DNA of 64,000 bases from Bacteroidaceae bacterium (GTDB taxonomy: Bacteria; Bacteroidota; Bacteroidia; Bacteroidales; Bacteroidaceae), in contig JAKSIP010000006.1 of NCBI GenBank assembly GCA_024398715.1, positions 1 through 64,000 of the forward strand. Reading direction: 5' to 3'. Below are positions 29,531-37,104 of the stretch, in pieces (the first letter of the stretch is position 1; the number at the start of each line of letters is the position of its first letter). The position numbers and the translations under genes were made by a program. Below the pieces are notes generated by a model that saw only the letters and a list, made by a program, of their open reading frames with translations, was not told the DNA's origin and searched no databases.

Positions 29531-30085
29531 ATGAAAGCCACCAGTGATATTGTTCTTATCAACAAGGTAGTTGTATCGGGAGACAAAGATGCGTACGGCC
29601 AGATTGTTGAACGTTACCAAAGCCAGATAAGGAATTTTCTGCTGAATATTACTGCAGGCAACAGAAACCTGAGTTATGAGCTTGCACAGGAGACTTTCAT
29701 CAAAGCCTATTTGTCCCTTCACACCTTTATAAACAAAGCCAGATTCTCGACATGGTTGACCAGAATAGCATACAATCTCTTTTACGACTACGTAAGCAAA
29801 CAGAGCAACACCACAGATATTGACGAATGCGGTTTTCTTGAATCCAGCTACAGAACAGATGATTCGTTACTGAAAAGTGACATATACAAAGCATTGGAAA
29901 CGCTCAAACCAAGTGAAAGAAGTGTTATCACTCTGTATTATCTGGAAGAATACTCAATAAAAGACATATGCAAGATAATGGATATGCCCGACGGAACAGT
30001 AAAATCACATATCCGCAGGGCAAAAGAACATCTGAAAACATATTTAATTGAAAACGGATATGGACAAGAAGGATTCAATGATTAA
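29531..30085 (+). CDS. ECF-type RNA polymerase sigma factor
   Basis: 184 aa. Region 2: LSYELAQETFIKAYLSLHTF and STWLTRIAYNLFYDYVSKQS. Region 4: LKPSERSVITLYYLEEYSIK then IMDMPDGTVKSHIRRAKEHL, a helix-turn-helix of the RpoE/SigW class. It is unrelated in detail to the sigma factor at 8553-9110. The downstream membrane-protein gene starts inside its 3' end, as for sigma/anti-sigma pairs. Confidence 0.92.
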   Translation: MKATSDIVLINKVVVSGDKDAYGQIVERYQSQIRNFLLNITAGNRNLSYELAQETFIKAYLSLHTFINKARFSTWLTRIAYNLFYDYVSKQSNTTDIDECGFLESSYRTDDSLLKSDIYKALETLKPSERSVITLYYLEEYSIKDICKIMDMPDGTVKSHIRRAKEHLKTYLIENGYGQEGFND

Positions 30086-30449
30086 AGAATTTCTGTCGAA
30101 AGGCAAAGCAGAAATCGGCAACGATTGTTTTACACAAAATGTATTATTGTCATTACCGCAACGCAAATGCTGCAAAAGCTGGTTTATAGTAATAGGACTT
30201 GTCTATTTTATCATTGGTATGGCAGTTATCGCCTTAATATTTTATTTGGCAGAATACAATATTTGGGCAAAATTCTATAACTTTGTACAAGAGAGTTACA
30301 AATCTGCAGTAGAGACCATAGATATATATAAAGAACCTGTTCTTCTTCTATATCGCTATTTTGCAGGTATAAGCATAGCCGGAATAATTTCTGCATTTAT
30401 AATTTCACATAAGCATAAGAATAATGAAACAATATCTGGAGTTGCTTGA
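30060..30449 (+). CDS. Small two-TM membrane protein, possible anti-sigma factor
   Basis: 129 aa from the ATG at 30060 (a second ATG at 30078 is equally possible). A short cytoplasmic N-terminus ([20 protein letters not shown]) is followed by a helix ([21 protein letters not shown], about 45-65), a periplasmic stretch and a second helix ([16 protein letters not shown]). The N-terminal segment with FTxxVLxxLP resembles the start of Bacteroidetes proteins encoded after ECF sigma genes. The gene overlaps the sigma gene by 26 nt and thyA by 26 nt, so all three are probably on one transcript. The anti-sigma role is inferred from position. Confidence 0.5.
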   Translation: MDKKDSMIKEFLSKGKAEIGNDCFTQNVLLSLPQRKCCKSWFIVIGLVYFIIGMAVIALIFYLAEYNIWAKFYNFVQESYKSAVETIDIYKEPVLLLYRYFAGISIAGIISAFIISHKHKNNETISGVA

Positions 30450-31221
30450 CCGCATTCTTAAAGAAGGTGTAAAAAAAGGTGACCGCACAGGCACCGGCAC
30501 AATCAGTGTGTTCGGAAATCAGATGCGTTTCAACATGGAAGACGGTTTTCCATGTCTGACCACAAAGAAACTGCACCTCAAATCCATAATCCATGAATTG
30601 CTCTGGTTTCTTAACGGCGATACCAACGTAAAGTATCTGCAGGAAAACGGAGTACGCATCTGGAATGAGTGGGCCGATCCTGAAACAGGAGATCTTGGAC
30701 ACATCTACGGTTACCAGTGGCGTCATTGGCCAGATTATGAAGGAGGATACATTGACCAGATACAGCAGTGTGTGGACATGATCAAAAACGATCCCGGTTC
30801 ACGCCGCATAATTGTCAGCGCATGGAATGTTGCAGACCTGAAGAACATGAATCTTCCGCCCTGCCACACATTCTTCCAGTTCTACGTTGCGGGGGACCGT
30901 TTGAGTCTGCAATTATACCAGCGCAGCGCAGACACATTCCTTGGAGTTCCGTTCAACATAGCATCATACTCGCTGTTACTGATGATGATGGCCCAGGTTA
31001 CAGGCTACAAAGCCGGAGACTTTGTTTATACTACCGGCGATACGCATTTATACCTTGACCATATAGAGCAGGCTAAGCTCCAGCTTACACGTGAGCCAAG
31101 GCCGCTGCCCAAAATGCTTATCAACCCGGATGTCAAGAGTATTTTTGACTTCAAATATGAAGACTTTACTCTTGTTGACTACAATCCGCATCCACATATT
31201 GCAGGAAAAGTTTCGGTATGA
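30424..31221 (+). CDS. thyA: Thymidylate synthase
   Basis: Methylates dUMP to dTMP with methylene-tetrahydrofolate, yielding dihydrofolate that the next gene reduces. 265 aa (E. coli 264). The catalytic Cys is in [25 protein letters not shown], the folate/dUMP residues in [17 protein letters not shown] and the C-terminal [11 protein letters not shown] are all present. It is translationally coupled to folA (ATGA overlap at 31218). Confidence 0.97.
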   Translation: MKQYLELLDRILKEGVKKGDRTGTGTISVFGNQMRFNMEDGFPCLTTKKLHLKSIIHELLWFLNGDTNVKYLQENGVRIWNEWADPETGDLGHIYGYQWRHWPDYEGGYIDQIQQCVDMIKNDPGSRRIIVSAWNVADLKNMNLPPCHTFFQFYVAGDRLSLQLYQRSADTFLGVPFNIASYSLLLMMMAQVTGYKAGDFVYTTGDTHLYLDHIEQAKLQLTREPRPLPKMLINPDVKSIFDFKYEDFTLVDYNPHPHIAGKVSV

Positions 31222-31709
31222 TTTCAATAATAGTAGCTACTGCACTGAACGGTGCCATCGGATTGGACAACAACCTTCTATACCGCCAGTCAGCAGACAT
31301 GAAACATTTCAAGGAACTGACTACAGGGCATACGGTAGTTATGGGCCGCAAGACCTTTGAATCCTTACCCAAAGGCGCATTACCAAACCGCCGCAACATT
31401 GTTCTGACCCGCAATGCGGAATTAAGACTTGAAGGCGCGGAATGTTTCCAGGATATCAGTCAGGTACTATCCCACATTTCTTCTGAAGAACAGGTATTCA
31501 TTATTGGCGGGGAACAGATCTACAGGCAGACAATTGATATTGCTGACCGCATTTACCTTACATTGATTCAAGATACGCCTTCTGCGGCCGATGCCTACTT
31601 TCCAAACATCAGTCCTGAGATTTGGCAGGAAACGGAACGTACATTCTACCCTGCTGATGAAAAGAATCCCAAAGACATGTATTTTATAACACTACAAAAA
31701 AGGGGGTGA
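31218..31709 (+). CDS. folA: Dihydrofolate reductase
   Basis: Regenerates tetrahydrofolate with NADPH after the ThyA reaction; trimethoprim target. 163 aa. Landmarks: [20 protein letters not shown], the catalytic Asp in [30 protein letters not shown] and [13 protein letters not shown]. The M20-loop segment usually reading W-x-L-P-x-D is LYRQSAD here, lacking the usual Trp and Pro. The stop codon lies in the first arm of the terminator hairpin. Confidence 0.95.
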   Translation: MISIIVATALNGAIGLDNNLLYRQSADMKHFKELTTGHTVVMGRKTFESLPKGALPNRRNIVLTRNAELRLEGAECFQDISQVLSHISSEEQVFIIGGEQIYRQTIDIADRIYLTLIQDTPSAADAYFPNISPEIWQETERTFYPADEKNPKDMYFITLQKRG

Positions 31710-31756
31710 CTAAAAAGTCCAGATGGACTTAGAGGTCATCCTCTTTTCATTTTTGC
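31705..31756 (+). terminator. thyA-folA intrinsic terminator
   Basis: GGTGAC-TAAA-AAGTCC-agat-GGACTT-AGAG-GTCATC forms a two-part stem (one G-U pair, symmetric internal loop), followed by CTCTTTTCATTTTTG. The first arm overlaps the folA stop codon. Confidence 0.65.
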
Positions 31757-32277
31757 AGTGACTGTTCCGAGCTGCCAGGCAGCCAACCTTCGTCGGAACT
31801 CCGTTCGCTTCGCTCACTCCGGCCCCTCCCATTGTCTCCTTCGTCCTGCTTCGCAGAACTCGTATCCAACGGGCCCCACCCCCTGCCCGTGTCCGGGGTG
31901 CGCGAAGTAATGAAATACTTTGCACCGGAACACTGGGATGCTGTTGATTCGCTGATTCGGGAGTTGAATTTGGAATTTGTCGGGGTACGAGGATGAATTC
32001 AACGAAAAAATTTGGAAATTAAAAGGAAATAGTATATTTTTATGAGTTAATGGGCAATATAGTCACATATAATTCTCGTGTTTCCACCCTGATCTTGTGT
32101 ATGGGGGGGGGTAATAATTGCTTATTAATCAACAACTTACATAAATTCCGTGGCGGTTTTGGCTTCAAGACCGCGGCTTCGTCGTGTCCGGACATCATTG
32201 GATATTCCGGTATAGCGGCGTTTTCTCCAAGCGAATTTTCATCAAATTTTACCAAACCAATATTTTTTTTCAAAAAA
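31757..32277. other. Intergenic region with palindromes and a G9 tract, no convincing gene
   Basis: About 520 nt between the folA terminator and the small peptide gene. It holds a GTTCCGA/TCGGAAC stem (31764-31770 and 31793-31799) with an inner GCTG/CAGC pair, a CTGC/GCAG hairpin (31846-31856), the 11-mer CGGCCCCTCCC (31820-31830) that recurs at 34254-34264 (inverted) and 62988-62998, and a run of nine G at 32103-32111. The first half is GC-rich and the second AT-rich. An ATG frame from 32050 runs through the G9 tract into the 47-residue peptide. Confidence 0.6.
31910..31996 (+). CDS. Possible 28-residue ORF (weak)
   Basis: ATG at 31910 to TGA at 31996 encodes MKYFAPEHWDAVDSLIRELN followed by LEFVGVRG. 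Composition is protein-like (amphipathic, acidic, with Trp and Pro) and unlike the surrounding palindromic DNA, so it may be a gene remnant. There is no recognizable promoter, and length alone cannot support a gene. Confidence 0.2.
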   Translation: MKYFAPEHWDAVDSLIRELNLEFVGVRG

Positions 32278-32421
32278 ATGGAACAAATCAAAAAATTCAA
32301 TGAGCAGGAGCGTCAAGCCTACGTTCCTGCCAGCGTGAAGGTGATCAATGTCACCGCACAGAAAGTGCTCTGCCAGAGCACTCCGAACAGTCTGGAACAA
32401 TATCAGAGAGAAGAATGGTAG
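32278..32421 (+). CDS. Small 47-residue peptide upstream of fimbrillin-like lipoprotein
   Basis: ATG at 32278 (MEQIKKFNEQERQAYVPAS) to TAG at 32421, ending in EQYQREEW. The pattern is a polar N-terminus, a YVPASVKVINVTAQKVLCQS core with one Cys, an acidic/Gln tail and a terminal Trp. From memory, short proteins of this type (Y-x-x-P-x-I-x-V-x-x-V ... V-L-C-Q-S ... acidic end) recur in Bacteroidales next to surface-lipoprotein genes, but no function is known to me. It lies 26 nt before the fimbrillin-like gene on the same strand and is preceded by an AT-rich tract. No signal peptide or TM segment. Confidence 0.55.
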   Translation: MEQIKKFNEQERQAYVPASVKVINVTAQKVLCQSTPNSLEQYQREEW

Positions 32422-32447
32422 AAGTTTAACACAAAAAGAGAAAGACA

Positions 32448-34004
32448 ATGAAAAAGACTATAATTTTTGCATCAGTTGCACTCGCAACCCTCTTCGCGTT
32501 CTCTTCCTGCCAGAAGGAGACCCTTCAGGACAACGGATCAACAAACGGTGTCCGCATCATTACCGCCGAATTCGAGAACAATGCTACCAAGACGGACCTG
32601 AACTCTGACGGCGTGACCCCCGAGTGGAAAGTCGGTGATATAATCCGCATCCTCAATGCAACAACCCATCAGGACGTAACCATAAAAAGCGGGGAAGATA
32701 CTCCTACTAATCCAGGAGACGGAATAATCAAGAATGGCAAGATTGTCATCGCTATTGATGATAATATTACCGGTACCCTCTATGCAGTCTATCCCGCTTC
32801 CGCCACAACAATAACAAGTTGCAGCGGCAGCATTGATTTCACCATCCCCACAGTCCAGGACGGCACCTTCGGCTCCGCCAACATCTGCGTCGCGAAGAGC
32901 ATTGCGGATGATGAGACCAACAAGGACAACCTCGTGTTCAGCAATGCAACCTCTGTCCTTGAGTTCAGCCAGACGGCTGCCTCTACCCAGGTGTTGCGCG
33001 TGGCTGTCACCGCAGCAAACGCCATTGCAGGCAAACTTACAGCAAGCTTCGGGACTGACAACAAGGCCACAATCTCCTCAACAGACGGGCTTACGGGCAA
33101 GATTATTTATACAACAGCCGCTGCTACGGCTCAGGACAAATACTACGTAGCCGTCGCCCCTGTTGAAACCGGTGCTATTACTTTTAATTATTACAAAGCA
33201 GAAGAAGAGAAGTCCGAAAGCAAGACCACCAAAACTCTTGCTCTAAACAAAATCTATGCGTTGACAATCCCGACAGAAGATTATACAAACAGCTATGTGG
33301 AGATAACAATGACAGTCGGAAGTGATACAAAGACCTACAAATGGGCAAAGTGCAACATCGGTGCCACTAAGGAGACTGACTATGGTGATTATTATGCCTG
33401 GGGCACAACTGTCAAGGCCTACAGTGCTGTTACAAGTGCATTTACATTTGTATCTTCCAACCCCTATGGTGACATCTACGAGGCTGGCTCATGGACTGCC
33501 AGGAAAGGTTTTGATTGGCTCAATACTCCTTTCACCAATGGAGTATATAATTCTTCTTCCAATACGAAGGTCTTCACCAAGTATGTCCCAGAGAGCAAGA
33601 AAACCGACTATGGTGACGGAGGTACTTTCTACGATGACAATGAAGTTCTTGAGCTCGATGACGACGTAGCCCACAAAGTTCTCGGTGGAACTTGGCGTAT
33701 GCCGACCAAAGAGGAGTTTGACGCATTGTGTAAACTCACAAAGGAATGGAAAACCAATTACAACAATTCAGGTGTTAACGGTAAACTATTCACAGATGCC
33801 GACGGCAATTCCATCTTCCTTCCTGTTGCCGGCTATGGTAGTAATAGCCTCTTCCAGGCGGGCTCCATAGGCTTCTATTGGTCATCATCATTGAAGACCG
33901 ACGAGCCTAGCAAAGCTTATTACTCCATGTTCAGCAATACCAATGCCTATACGACCGGCGGCGACCGTTGCCGCGGCCAGTCCGTTCGTGCCCTCTCAGA
34001 ATAA
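32448..34004 (+). CDS. Fimbrillin-like lipoprotein with C-terminal FISUMP domain
   Basis: 518 aa. Lipoprotein signal with lipobox FSSC (Cys21). The N-terminal part (about 25-280) has the fimbrillin/Mfa-like pattern: ITAEFENNATKTDLNS, then PEWKVGDIIRI and a series of short beta strands. The C-terminal part (about 285-518) is a FISUMP domain: YKWAKCNIGATKETDYGDYY AWGTT (split here), GGTWRMPTKEEFDALCKL, FLPVAGYG, YWSSS and a final QSVRALSE. The product is probably surface-exposed; whether it polymerizes into a fimbria is unknown. It shares the FISUMP domain with the lipoproteins at 61243 and 62155. A highly folded 3' region follows. Confidence 0.8.
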   Translation: MKKTIIFASVALATLFAFSSCQKETLQDNGSTNGVRIITAEFENNATKTDLNSDGVTPEWKVGDIIRILNATTHQDVTIKSGEDTPTNPGDGIIKNGKIVIAIDDNITGTLYAVYPASATTITSCSGSIDFTIPTVQDGTFGSANICVAKSIADDETNKDNLVFSNATSVLEFSQTAASTQVLRVAVTAANAIAGKLTASFGTDNKATISSTDGLTGKIIYTTAAATAQDKYYVAVAPVETGAITFNYYKAEEEKSESKTTKTLALNKIYALTIPTEDYTNSYVEITMTVGSDTKTYKWAKCNIGATKETDYGDYYAWGTTVKAYSAVTSAFTFVSSNPYGDIYEAGSWTARKGFDWLNTPFTNGVYNSSSNTKVFTKYVPESKKTDYGDGGTFYDDNEVLELDDDVAHKVLGGTWRMPTKEEFDALCKLTKEWKTNYNNSGVNGKLFTDADGNSIFLPVAGYGSNSLFQAGSIGFYWSSSLKTDEPSKAYYSMFSNTNAYTTGGDRCRGQSVRALSE

Positions 34005-34077
34005 TAGAAATATAAACTTCCCCAAGACCGTAAGGTCTCAAGGAAGTTGACCTCTTTGAACACTCAGAAGCATTATC
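34005..34077 (+). other. Hairpin with GTAA loop just after the fimbrillin-like stop
   Basis: AACTTCC (34015-34021) pairs with GGAAGTT (34042-34048), and inside it AGACC pairs with GGTCT (34025-34029 and 34034-34038) around a GTAA (GNRA-type) loop. There is no strong U-run afterwards, so it looks like an mRNA 3' structure rather than a terminator. Confidence 0.5.
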
Positions 34078-34107
34078 GCGCTGGCCCCGGGCCAGCGCAT
34101 TTTGTTT
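34078..34107 (+). terminator. Intrinsic terminator after fimbrillin-like gene
   Basis: A perfect 10+1+10 palindrome, GCGCTGGCCC/GGGCCAGCGC (34078-34098), followed by ATTTTGTTT. Confidence 0.7.
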
Positions 34108-34172
34108 GAGTCGGCGGGCGGACCGCTGAAACTTACATCTTTTACGCCGTCTAACCATGTCTGTCTTTATCA

Positions 34173-34308
34173 AGGTGGTATAGACCATCTGAAGGCCTGT
34201 CCACCCCCGGACAGGTATAGGGGGAGGGGCCCAAGTGGAACGAAGTGAAACTTGGGAGGGGCCGAGCGCACGAAAGTGCGCGAGTCCTGAAGATGGTCTA
34301 TGCCACCT
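34173..34308 (+). ncRNA. Cloverleaf-like structured element, candidate noncoding RNA
   Basis: Two 18-nt arms (34173-34190 and 34291-34308) are complementary over their whole length; the one non-Watson-Crick pair is T opposite G, a wobble only if the plus strand is transcribed. Inside are three hairpins: CCTGTCC/GGACAGG (34196-34215), CCCAAGT/ACTTGGG (34230-34256) and GCGCAC-GAAA-GTGCGC (34266-34281), the last with a GNRA tetraloop. No ORF of note lies within. It could be a ncRNA or a small palindromic mobile element (MITE-like). No known family was recognized. Confidence 0.45.
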
Positions 34309-34340
34309 GCTGCGAAGCTGACTACACCGCTATACACAAA

Positions 34341-34374
34341 GAAACCGGCCAAAAATCACTTTTTGGTCGGCCTC
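34341..34374. terminator. Bidirectional terminator-like hairpin, copy 2
   Basis: A 34-nt inverted repeat differing at two positions from the reverse complement of the hairpin at 668-701. It is followed by TTTTTAT on the plus strand. It ends 26 nt before the 3' end of the convergent exbD gene, so it can stop transcripts from both sides. Confidence 0.65.
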
Positions 34375-34400
34375 TTTTTATATGGATATATTGTAAATAC

Positions 34401-34868
34401 TTATTTTGCTGCACGCTTTGAAGAATAAACAATATTCAATGCCCAAGCCTTACGGAGAGCTTGTTTAACGTCTGTAACAATACCCATCTGCGTATCTTTG
34501 TCTATCTTCATAGATATCTTCATGAACGGTTTGTCACGCTCAGCCATACTCTCACGTTCCTGAGCAACATAATCACGGATAGCATCAACCTCGGCATACT
34601 TGTCATTAAGCTGAATACGCGTACCCGGACCATACTGGGATCTCAGTTTCTTAACCGGAGTTCCAATATATATATGAGATACGAGTGACTTTTTCTCCAG
34701 TCTTTCTATTTCGGTACCTGCCGGGGTCTGGAATTGGACTTTCAATTCAACCTCACGCATGGATGTTACCATCATAAAGAAGAACAATACAGAGAAAATC
34801 AGGTCAGGAAGTGAAGAAGTATTCAATTCCGGCATCTCACGTTTCTTATCGCCTGTAAACTTACTCAT
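34401..34868 (-). CDS. exbD: ExbD/TolR-family biopolymer transporter (second ExbD)
   Basis: 155 aa single-pass inner-membrane protein of the proton-driven ExbB-ExbD motor that energizes TonB-dependent outer-membrane transport. A cytoplasmic N-terminus (MPELNTSSLPDLIFSVLFF) leads to one TM helix containing the motor Asp (D in SSLPDLIFSVLFFFMMV). A periplasmic domain ends in MGIVTDVKQALRKAWALNIV. It lies 2 nt after the other exbD gene and is the last gene of the exbB operon. Confidence 0.9.
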   Translation of the reverse strand: MSKFTGDKKREMPELNTSSLPDLIFSVLFFFMMVTSMREVELKVQFQTPAGTEIERLEKKSLVSHIYIGTPVKKLRSQYGPGTRIQLNDKYAEVDAIRDYVAQERESMAERDKPFMKISMKIDKDTQMGIVTDVKQALRKAWALNIVYSSKRAAK

Positions 34869-34870
34869 AC

Positions 34871-35482
34871 TTATTCTGTAGCATACTTGATGTTAGCTGC
34901 GCCATACTGTCTTGGTTCGGCCTCTGAAATCTTTGACGGATACATACCCTTTGCAAAAACCAGATGATCATCGTCCGGATTATAATCTGACCAATGTTTG
35001 TGGAATTGCGCATAAAGCCATTCGTCTCTCAATTCATTATAAGCCTTGCTCAGCTCATTTTGCACTTGGAAATAAATCTCATATCCGGTTGAACGGTCAG
35101 TCTGCAAAGAAATCACGTGTCTTGTAGTAGTCTGCACCATTCCATAACCGGGAATCTCGTATTCTTCCTTGATAGGAAGATTATCTTTGTTCTCGGGATT
35201 GGCAATGAACTCCTTGGCTATATCCTTAAGTTCTGAAACCTGCACCAGTTCACCACGACAGAGGACCTCGTTATCGGTGTTGATGACAACCACCATAACG
35301 TTACGTTCCTTAATCTTGAGTTCTTCTTCCTGAGCATTCGGATCCCACTCCGGCAGACGACGGGTAAGTCCCATATCTGTATCCATAGAAGTGGTTACCA
35401 GAAAGAATATGAGCAAGATAAAAGAGATATCCGCTGTGGACGACGAATTCAATCCTGGAACTTTTCTGTTACCTTTAGACAT
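34871..35482 (-). CDS. exbD: ExbD/TolR-family biopolymer transporter (first ExbD)
   Basis: 203 aa. The N-terminus KVPGLNSSSTADISFILLIF carries the TM helix with the proton-path Asp (ADISFILLIFFLV). The periplasmic part is longer than in its neighbour and ends in YEIYFQVQNELSKAYNELRD and a conserved tail. Two different ExbD subunits in tandem are usual in Bacteroides. Motor partner: ExbB at 36006-36800. Confidence 0.9.
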   Translation of the reverse strand: MSKGNRKVPGLNSSSTADISFILLIFFLVTTSMDTDMGLTRRLPEWDPNAQEEELKIKERNVMVVVINTDNEVLCRGELVQVSELKDIAKEFIANPENKDNLPIKEEYEIPGYGMVQTTTRHVISLQTDRSTGYEIYFQVQNELSKAYNELRDEWLYAQFHKHWSDYNPDDDHLVFAKGMYPSKISEAEPRQYGAANIKYATE

Positions 35483-35500
35483 ACTCTGATTATTAAAACG

Positions 35501-35986
35501 TTATTTTCTTGTTTTGAACAAACCTATCATTGAAGCGGCAGTTGCAAGAATAGCAAGAACTACCAGGACATAGATAGAGAAAAGACACACCTCCGAGAGT
35601 TTGAGAAGGAAAGTATTCTCAAACAAGGAATTGTCTCCCAGACGCACCGGTGCGCCGCCTGCACAAATTGAAGATATAATAACTATTACAAGAGTACCAA
35701 GCAAAACATAACCTGCCCAATCTGTAGCTTTTACTTTCTCAACCGATTTGTGTTTTGCCTTGAATATTGCATTATAAATTGCAAAACCGAATACCGAACC
35801 GGCACAGAGAATTACCAGTATGTACAACCACACTATCAATGTGCCTGTATGCATAGGTGCGGTATAAGTATTGGTGCCGATTGTATCAATATTACCAAAT
35901 CCGAAGCAATAGAACATAAGAAGTACTATTACCGATATGATAATCAGAGCCCATAATACTATTGATGAAACACTAAGTTTTTTCAT
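35501..35986 (-). CDS. Membrane protein in exbB-exbD operon, unknown function
   Basis: 161 aa with four hydrophobic helices: SIVLWALIIISVIVLLMFYC, LIVWLYILVILCAGSVFGFA, YVLLGTLVIVIISSICAGG and IYVLVVLAILATAASMIGLF. It lies between exbB (19 nt upstream) and the first exbD (18 nt downstream), a position that is conserved in Bacteroides ExbBD operons by my recollection. It may be an accessory subunit of the motor; there is no catalytic motif. Confidence 0.65.
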   Translation of the reverse strand: MKKLSVSSIVLWALIIISVIVLLMFYCFGFGNIDTIGTNTYTAPMHTGTLIVWLYILVILCAGSVFGFAIYNAIFKAKHKSVEKVKATDWAGYVLLGTLVIVIISSICAGGAPVRLGDNSLFENTFLLKLSEVCLFSIYVLVVLAILATAASMIGLFKTRK

Positions 35987-36005
35987 TTCTATAGTGGTTT
36001 ATCTA

Positions 36006-36800
36006 TTACTTTTTAAACTTGAGATTGTATTTCATAATGATATCCAGCAGAGTAACGGAAGAGTCTTCCATATCTGTATTGAGAGACTCAACCTTGCTGA
36101 GGATATAGTTATAGAATACCTGAAGAATCAATGCTACAATGATACCGAAAATAGTTGTAATCAACGCAACTTTCATACCGCTTGCAACAACTGTAGGAGA
36201 AATATCACCAGCTTTCTGGATATCGTCAAAAGCCTGAACCATACCGATCACAGTTCCAAGGAATCCCAATGAAGGAGACATTGCAATGAACAATGTGATC
36301 CATGAAAGGTTCTTTTCAAGGTTACTTGCCTGAACGCTACCATAAGATACTACAGAACGCTCAACTGTATCAAGACCCTCGTCAATTCTCATAAGACCCT
36401 GATAGCATATTGAAGCAACAGGACCGCGTGTCTCACGGCAAATGCTTTTTGCACCTTCAACATCTCCCTTCTCAAGAGCTGCCTGAATATCTTCAAGCAA
36501 TTTCTTTGAGTTGATTTCTGAAAGGCTAAGGAATACTATACGCTCGATGCAGAGTGCAAGACCGAAAATCATAGCGATAGCAACCAAAGACATAAAGCCT
36601 GCGGAACCCTCAATAAACTTTACTTTAAGATTTTTGTGAAGACCTGAAGTCTCTTCTTCAACAATAGGAGAAGATACCTCGTCGTTGTTTTCCTGAACCT
36701 GCTCTGTTGCTGATTCGTCAGCTTCCTGTGCAATAGCTGACTGTGTCAGTCCGAAGGTTACAAGTCCCATAATTGCAATGAATGCAAAAAACTTTTTCAT
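36006..36800 (-). CDS. exbB: ExbB/TolQ/MotA-family proton channel
   Basis: 264 aa. A signal-like N-terminus and an acidic periplasmic segment (QEADESATEQVQENNDEVSS) come before the first channel helix (GFMSLVAIAMIFGLALCIER). A cytoplasmic helical loop follows (ALEKGDVEGAKSICRETRG), then the helix pair WITLFIAMSPSLGFLGTVIG and LITTIFGIIVALILQVFYNY, typical of ExbB. It heads the operon exbB-membrane protein-exbD-exbD and supplies the proton flow that energizes TonB. Confidence 0.93.
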   Translation of the reverse strand: MKKFFAFIAIMGLVTFGLTQSAIAQEADESATEQVQENNDEVSSPIVEEETSGLHKNLKVKFIEGSAGFMSLVAIAMIFGLALCIERIVFLSLSEINSKKLLEDIQAALEKGDVEGAKSICRETRGPVASICYQGLMRIDEGLDTVERSVVSYGSVQASNLEKNLSWITLFIAMSPSLGFLGTVIGMVQAFDDIQKAGDISPTVVASGMKVALITTIFGIIVALILQVFYNYILSKVESLNTDMEDSSVTLLDIIMKYNLKFKK

Positions 36801-36854
36801 TTCTGTTTGATTTTTAATTATTAATTATTATTGTTTCTTTCCAACTCACTTATG

Positions 36855-36942
36855 CGGAAAGGCGGGGATTCGAACCCCGGAAACGCTTTGGACGTTTACA
36901 CGCTTTCCAGGCGTGCCTCTTCAACCACTCGAGCATCTTTCC
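36855..36942 (-). tRNA. tRNA-Ser, anticodon GGA
   Basis: The 88-nt minus-strand sequence folds into a class II tRNA. The acceptor is GGAAAG/CTTTCC. The anticodon stem CACGC/GCGTG carries loop CTGGAAA, hence anticodon GGA. A long variable arm (TAAACGTCCAAAGCGTTT region) and a T arm CGGGG-TTCGAAT-CCCCG complete it, with discriminator G. CCA is not encoded. The seventh acceptor pair reads A opposite C. It decodes UCC and UCU. Confidence 0.93.
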
Positions 36943-37076
36943 TTGAATTCCAGCAAATCGGGTGCAATTTACACTTTTTTTTGCTATTCCCAATATATTT
37001 TCGCTTATTTTCTTTTTAAAAAAAAGTTAAACCCCACATTTTAACTATTAGGAGAACAAAACAGCAACTAAATTAT

Positions 37077-37084
37077 TACATTTG
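37077..37084 (+). promoter_or_regulatory. lpxK promoter -7 box
   Basis: TACATTTG matches TAnnTTTG and lies 20 nt before the lpxK ATG. No clear -33 TTTG is present upstream. Confidence 0.5.
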
Positions 37085-37104
37085 CATTAACAATTCACAA
37101 TTAC

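Noticed and set aside
32050..32421. A 123-codon gene from ATG 32050 through the G9 tract
   Set aside because: The first 76 residues have no recognizable protein pattern. The ATG at 32278, preceded by AT-rich sequence, starts the protein-like part. Kept only as a finding about possible slippage.
34173..34308. The cloverleaf-like element as a tRNA or tmRNA
   Set aside because: No TTCGA T-loop, no CCA or anticodon-like loop, and the outer stem is far too long for a tRNA.
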